From an uncultured Geobacteraceae bacterium (GTDB lineage Bacteria > Desulfobacterota > Desulfuromonadia > Geobacterales > Pseudopelobacteraceae), in NCBI GenBank assembly GCA_903876875.1, contig CAIRBT010000073.1, positions 31,034-95,033 of the forward strand: a stretch of DNA of 64,000 nucleotides, given 5' to 3'. Numbering within the stretch: the stretch's first letter is position 1; the number at the start of each line of letters is the position of its first letter. The position numbers were made by a program, and so were the translations under genes. The notes beneath the pieces are model-generated. The model was not told where the DNA came from. It was given only the letters and a program-made list of their open reading frames with translations, and searched no databases. Below are positions 62,134 through 64,000 of this stretch, piece by piece.

Positions 62134-63096
62134 ATGCTTAAACCAACAGATATTTTGAAAGCGGAAATTCTTATCGTCGATGATGAGGCGCCAAATCTCA
62201 TTTTACTTGAGCGTTCTCTGCGTAATGCAGGATACACCTCAATTACAGCCACCATGAACCCGTTTAAAGTCAATGAGCTGCATCGCTTAAATCACTATGA
62301 CTTGATCCTCCTTGACATTAGAATGCCCGGCATGGATGGTTTCCAGGTGATGGAGAGCCTGAAGAAAACGGACACCGATGATTTTTTTCCACCGATACTG
62401 GTCATAACCGCCGAACCGGGTCACAAGGAGCAGGCACTCGGGGCGGGGGCGAAAGATTTCATCACGAAACCATTTGAGCTCATCGAAGTGCTGACGCGTG
62501 TCCATAACATGCTAGAAACTCAGTTATTACGCAAGGAAATCGAAGATCATAAAGAGGATAATCCGGCACTCTCCAACGTCATTCAGCGGAATATTCGAAA
62601 GATAATCAAAGTCCGCCAAAAGGCGGTACGTGAGCAAAGTCTGCAAGATCGCATCGCCAATGCCATGACCGCCTATTCAGGAAGTATGCTCTTCTTTTAT
62701 GTGCATATCGCGTGGTTTCTCGTCTGGTTTGTTCTCAATAGCGGCCACCTCGGCATCACTCCTTTCGACCCTTATCCTTACGGATTTCTCACCATGGTGG
62801 TCTCGCTGGAAGCAATTTTCCTGGCAACATTTGTGCTCATTAGTCAGAACCTGTTAGCAAAGGAGGCTGAACGCCTCACCGATTTGGGGCTACAGACCGG
62901 CCTCCTTACCGAGCATGAATTGACGCGGGTGTTGCAAATGCTCCGTGCCATTCAACTAAAAATAGGCATCAATAACGATGATGACAGCAATCTGGCCGAT
63001 TGTGACCTGGTCATGGAAACTAAGCCGGAAGATGTGCTGGCCGAAATTGAGCGTCTCCAACGCCGCGCTGCGAAGAAAAAAATGAAAACGATATAA
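62134..63096 (+). CDS. Receiver fused to a DUF1003 membrane domain
   Basis: 320 residues. The receiver (about 10-130) has LIVDDEAPNLILLERSL, LILLDIRMPGMDGFQV and FITKPFEL. After a helical linker comes a DUF1003 domain (about 175-280) with two membrane helices: DRIANAMTAYSGSMLFFYVH, FDPYPYGFLTMVVSLEAIFL, then LISQNLLAKEAERL. A coiled, acidic C-terminus follows. DUF1003 proteins are membrane proteins of unknown role; a phospho-receiver attached to one implies membrane output controlled by a histidine kinase, perhaps the one encoded next. Recognition of both domains is firm. Confidence 0.9.
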   Translation: MLKPTDILKAEILIVDDEAPNLILLERSLRNAGYTSITATMNPFKVNELHRLNHYDLILLDIRMPGMDGFQVMESLKKTDTDDFFPPILVITAEPGHKEQALGAGAKDFITKPFELIEVLTRVHNMLETQLLRKEIEDHKEDNPALSNVIQRNIRKIIKVRQKAVREQSLQDRIANAMTAYSGSMLFFYVHIAWFLVWFVLNSGHLGITPFDPYPYGFLTMVVSLEAIFLATFVLISQNLLAKEAERLTDLGLQTGLLTEHELTRVLQMLRAIQLKIGINNDDDSNLADCDLVMETKPEDVLAEIERLQRRAAKKKMKTI

Positions 63097-63131
63097 CTCC
63101 ACATCAATCTACTGCCATACAGAGGCCATAC

Positions 63132-64000
63132 ATGCATACCACTGTCGGTAAACCCGCACAAATCGACCCCGCTATTGGCACAACGGATCGCATTTCCGAA
63201 GTCCGGCGTCAGGAGGCCTTGATCAAAACCGGGGCACTACAGGACGCTATTTTCAATAGTGCCAACTTTTCGAGTATCGCCACCGATGCAAAGGGGGTCA
63301 TTCAGATCTTCAATGTCGGTGCCGAACGGATGTTGGGGTATACGGCCACCGAGGTCATGAACAAGATCACTCCAGCAGACATTTCTGACCCCCAAGAGGT
63401 AATTGCGCGGGCCCAGGTACTCAGTGCGGAGCTTGAGACCCCCATAAGTCCCGGCTTCGAGGCATTGGTATTCAAGGCATCGCGGGGCATCGAAGATATC
63501 TATGAGCTCACCTATATCCGCAAGGATGGCAGCCGCTTCCCGGCAGTGGTGTCGGTCACCGCTCTCCGTGATGATCAGGATACCATCATCGGCTATTTGC
63601 TGATCGGTACCGATAATACCGCCCGTAAGCAGGCGGAAGAGGCGTTACTGAAAGCGGGCGCATTACAGAGTGCTATTTTTAACAGCGCCAACTTTTCCAG
63701 TATCGCCACCGATGCGAAGGGAGTTATCCAGATCTTTAACGTCGGTGCCGAGCGGATGCTCGGTTACACGGCTGCCGAAGTTATGAACAAGATTACGCCG
63801 GCCGATATTTCCGATCCACGGGAAGTTATCGTACGAGCCGAAGCGTTAAGCGTTGAACTGGGCACGACAATCAGTCCCGGCTTCGAGGCTCTGGTATTCA
63901 AGGCGTCCCGGGGCATCGAGGACATCTATGAACTGACCTATTTCCGTAAGGATGGCAGTCGTTTCCCCGCCGTTGTATCGGTCACCGCACTCCGTGACGA
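63132..64000 (+). CDS. PAS-repeat sensor kinase, N-terminal part (runs off the window)
   Basis: At least 289 residues, open to the end. After a 33-residue leader there are two PAS modules of 142 residues in tandem (DNA period 426 bp, from 63231 and 63657). They are nearly identical to each other and to the third PAS of the kinase at 14590: [42 protein letters not shown] and [13 protein letters not shown] recur. Kinase domains presumably lie beyond the window. It starts 35 bp after the receiver-DUF1003 gene, probably co-transcribed. Confidence 0.85.
   Translation, partial: MHTTVGKPAQIDPAIGTTDRISEVRRQEALIKTGALQDAIFNSANFSSIATDAKGVIQIFNVGAERMLGYTATEVMNKITPADISDPQEVIARAQVLSAELETPISPGFEALVFKASRGIEDIYELTYIRKDGSRFPAVVSVTALRDDQDTIIGYLLIGTDNTARKQAEEALLKAGALQSAIFNSANFSSIATDAKGVIQIFNVGAERMLGYTAAEVMNKITPADISDPREVIVRAEALSVELGTTISPGFEALVFKASRGIEDIYELTYFRKDGSRFPAVVSVTALRD

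Overview
The window looks like a chromosome segment of a Gram-negative, Geobacter/Pelobacter-like member of the Desulfuromonadota. This is inferred from several things: the density of PAS-rich hybrid histidine kinases, a chemoreceptor sensor with a c-type heme motif, a two-CW cysteine protein, an NfnAB-type flavoprotein pair, short Rpn and DUF1640 remnants, and many -24/-12 (sigma-54) promoters. No rRNA or intact tRNA, phage, insertion sequence or CRISPR array was seen.

Layout. 1-9.7 kb (minus strand) is sensory: a NarL-type response regulator with its PAS kinase, then a compact chemosensory cluster (cheA, PilZ, two-CW protein, receptor, cheW, a receptor broken by internal deletion, a receiver). 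Its intergenic gaps hold gene debris and three copies of one 24-bp promoter element. 10.5-12 kb has a Lys/Ala-rich secreted protein, a CsbD protein and pssA. 12.3-19.7 kb runs nfnA (frameshifted in a 10-G run), nfnB, a 1316-residue hybrid kinase and a receiver-kinase. 19.7-28.8 kb (minus) is one transcription unit reading scpB, CoA-acylating aldehyde dehydrogenase, universal stress protein, P2-type cation ATPase, receiver and hybrid kinase. 29.0-34.2 kb has a MITE-like repeat, a small membrane protein and an HD-GYP/kinase/kinase operon. 34.6-43.8 kb is surface: a chaperone-usher operon, a lipoprotein with seven Ig-like repeats and a DUF3494 domain, a second pilin-like subunit, DUF2959 and DUF2127 proteins. 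44-48.4 kb is an acetone-type operon (ackA, ctfA, ctfB, thiolase, adc). 49-59.6 kb is a trehalose/alpha-glucan operon (treZ, GH57, treY, treS-maltokinase fusion). 59.5-64 kb has an MFS carrier, a His-rich peptide, an outer-membrane barrel, a receiver-DUF1003 fusion and the start of a kinase made of near-identical PAS modules.

The strongest new observation is regulatory. Thirteen -24/-12 promoters with exact GG-N10-GC spacing stand before almost every transcription unit outside the chemosensory block. Behind them, roughly 80-110 bp upstream in most cases, are two recurring candidate enhancer sites: an ACTGTtAcAT-type site in five intergenic regions, and a CGGTTyCACCA site before the pilin-like/adhesin pair, the acetone operon and the trehalose operon. 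This suggests at least two sigma-54 activators, neither encoded here, tying envelope, carbon-overflow and compatible-solute functions together.
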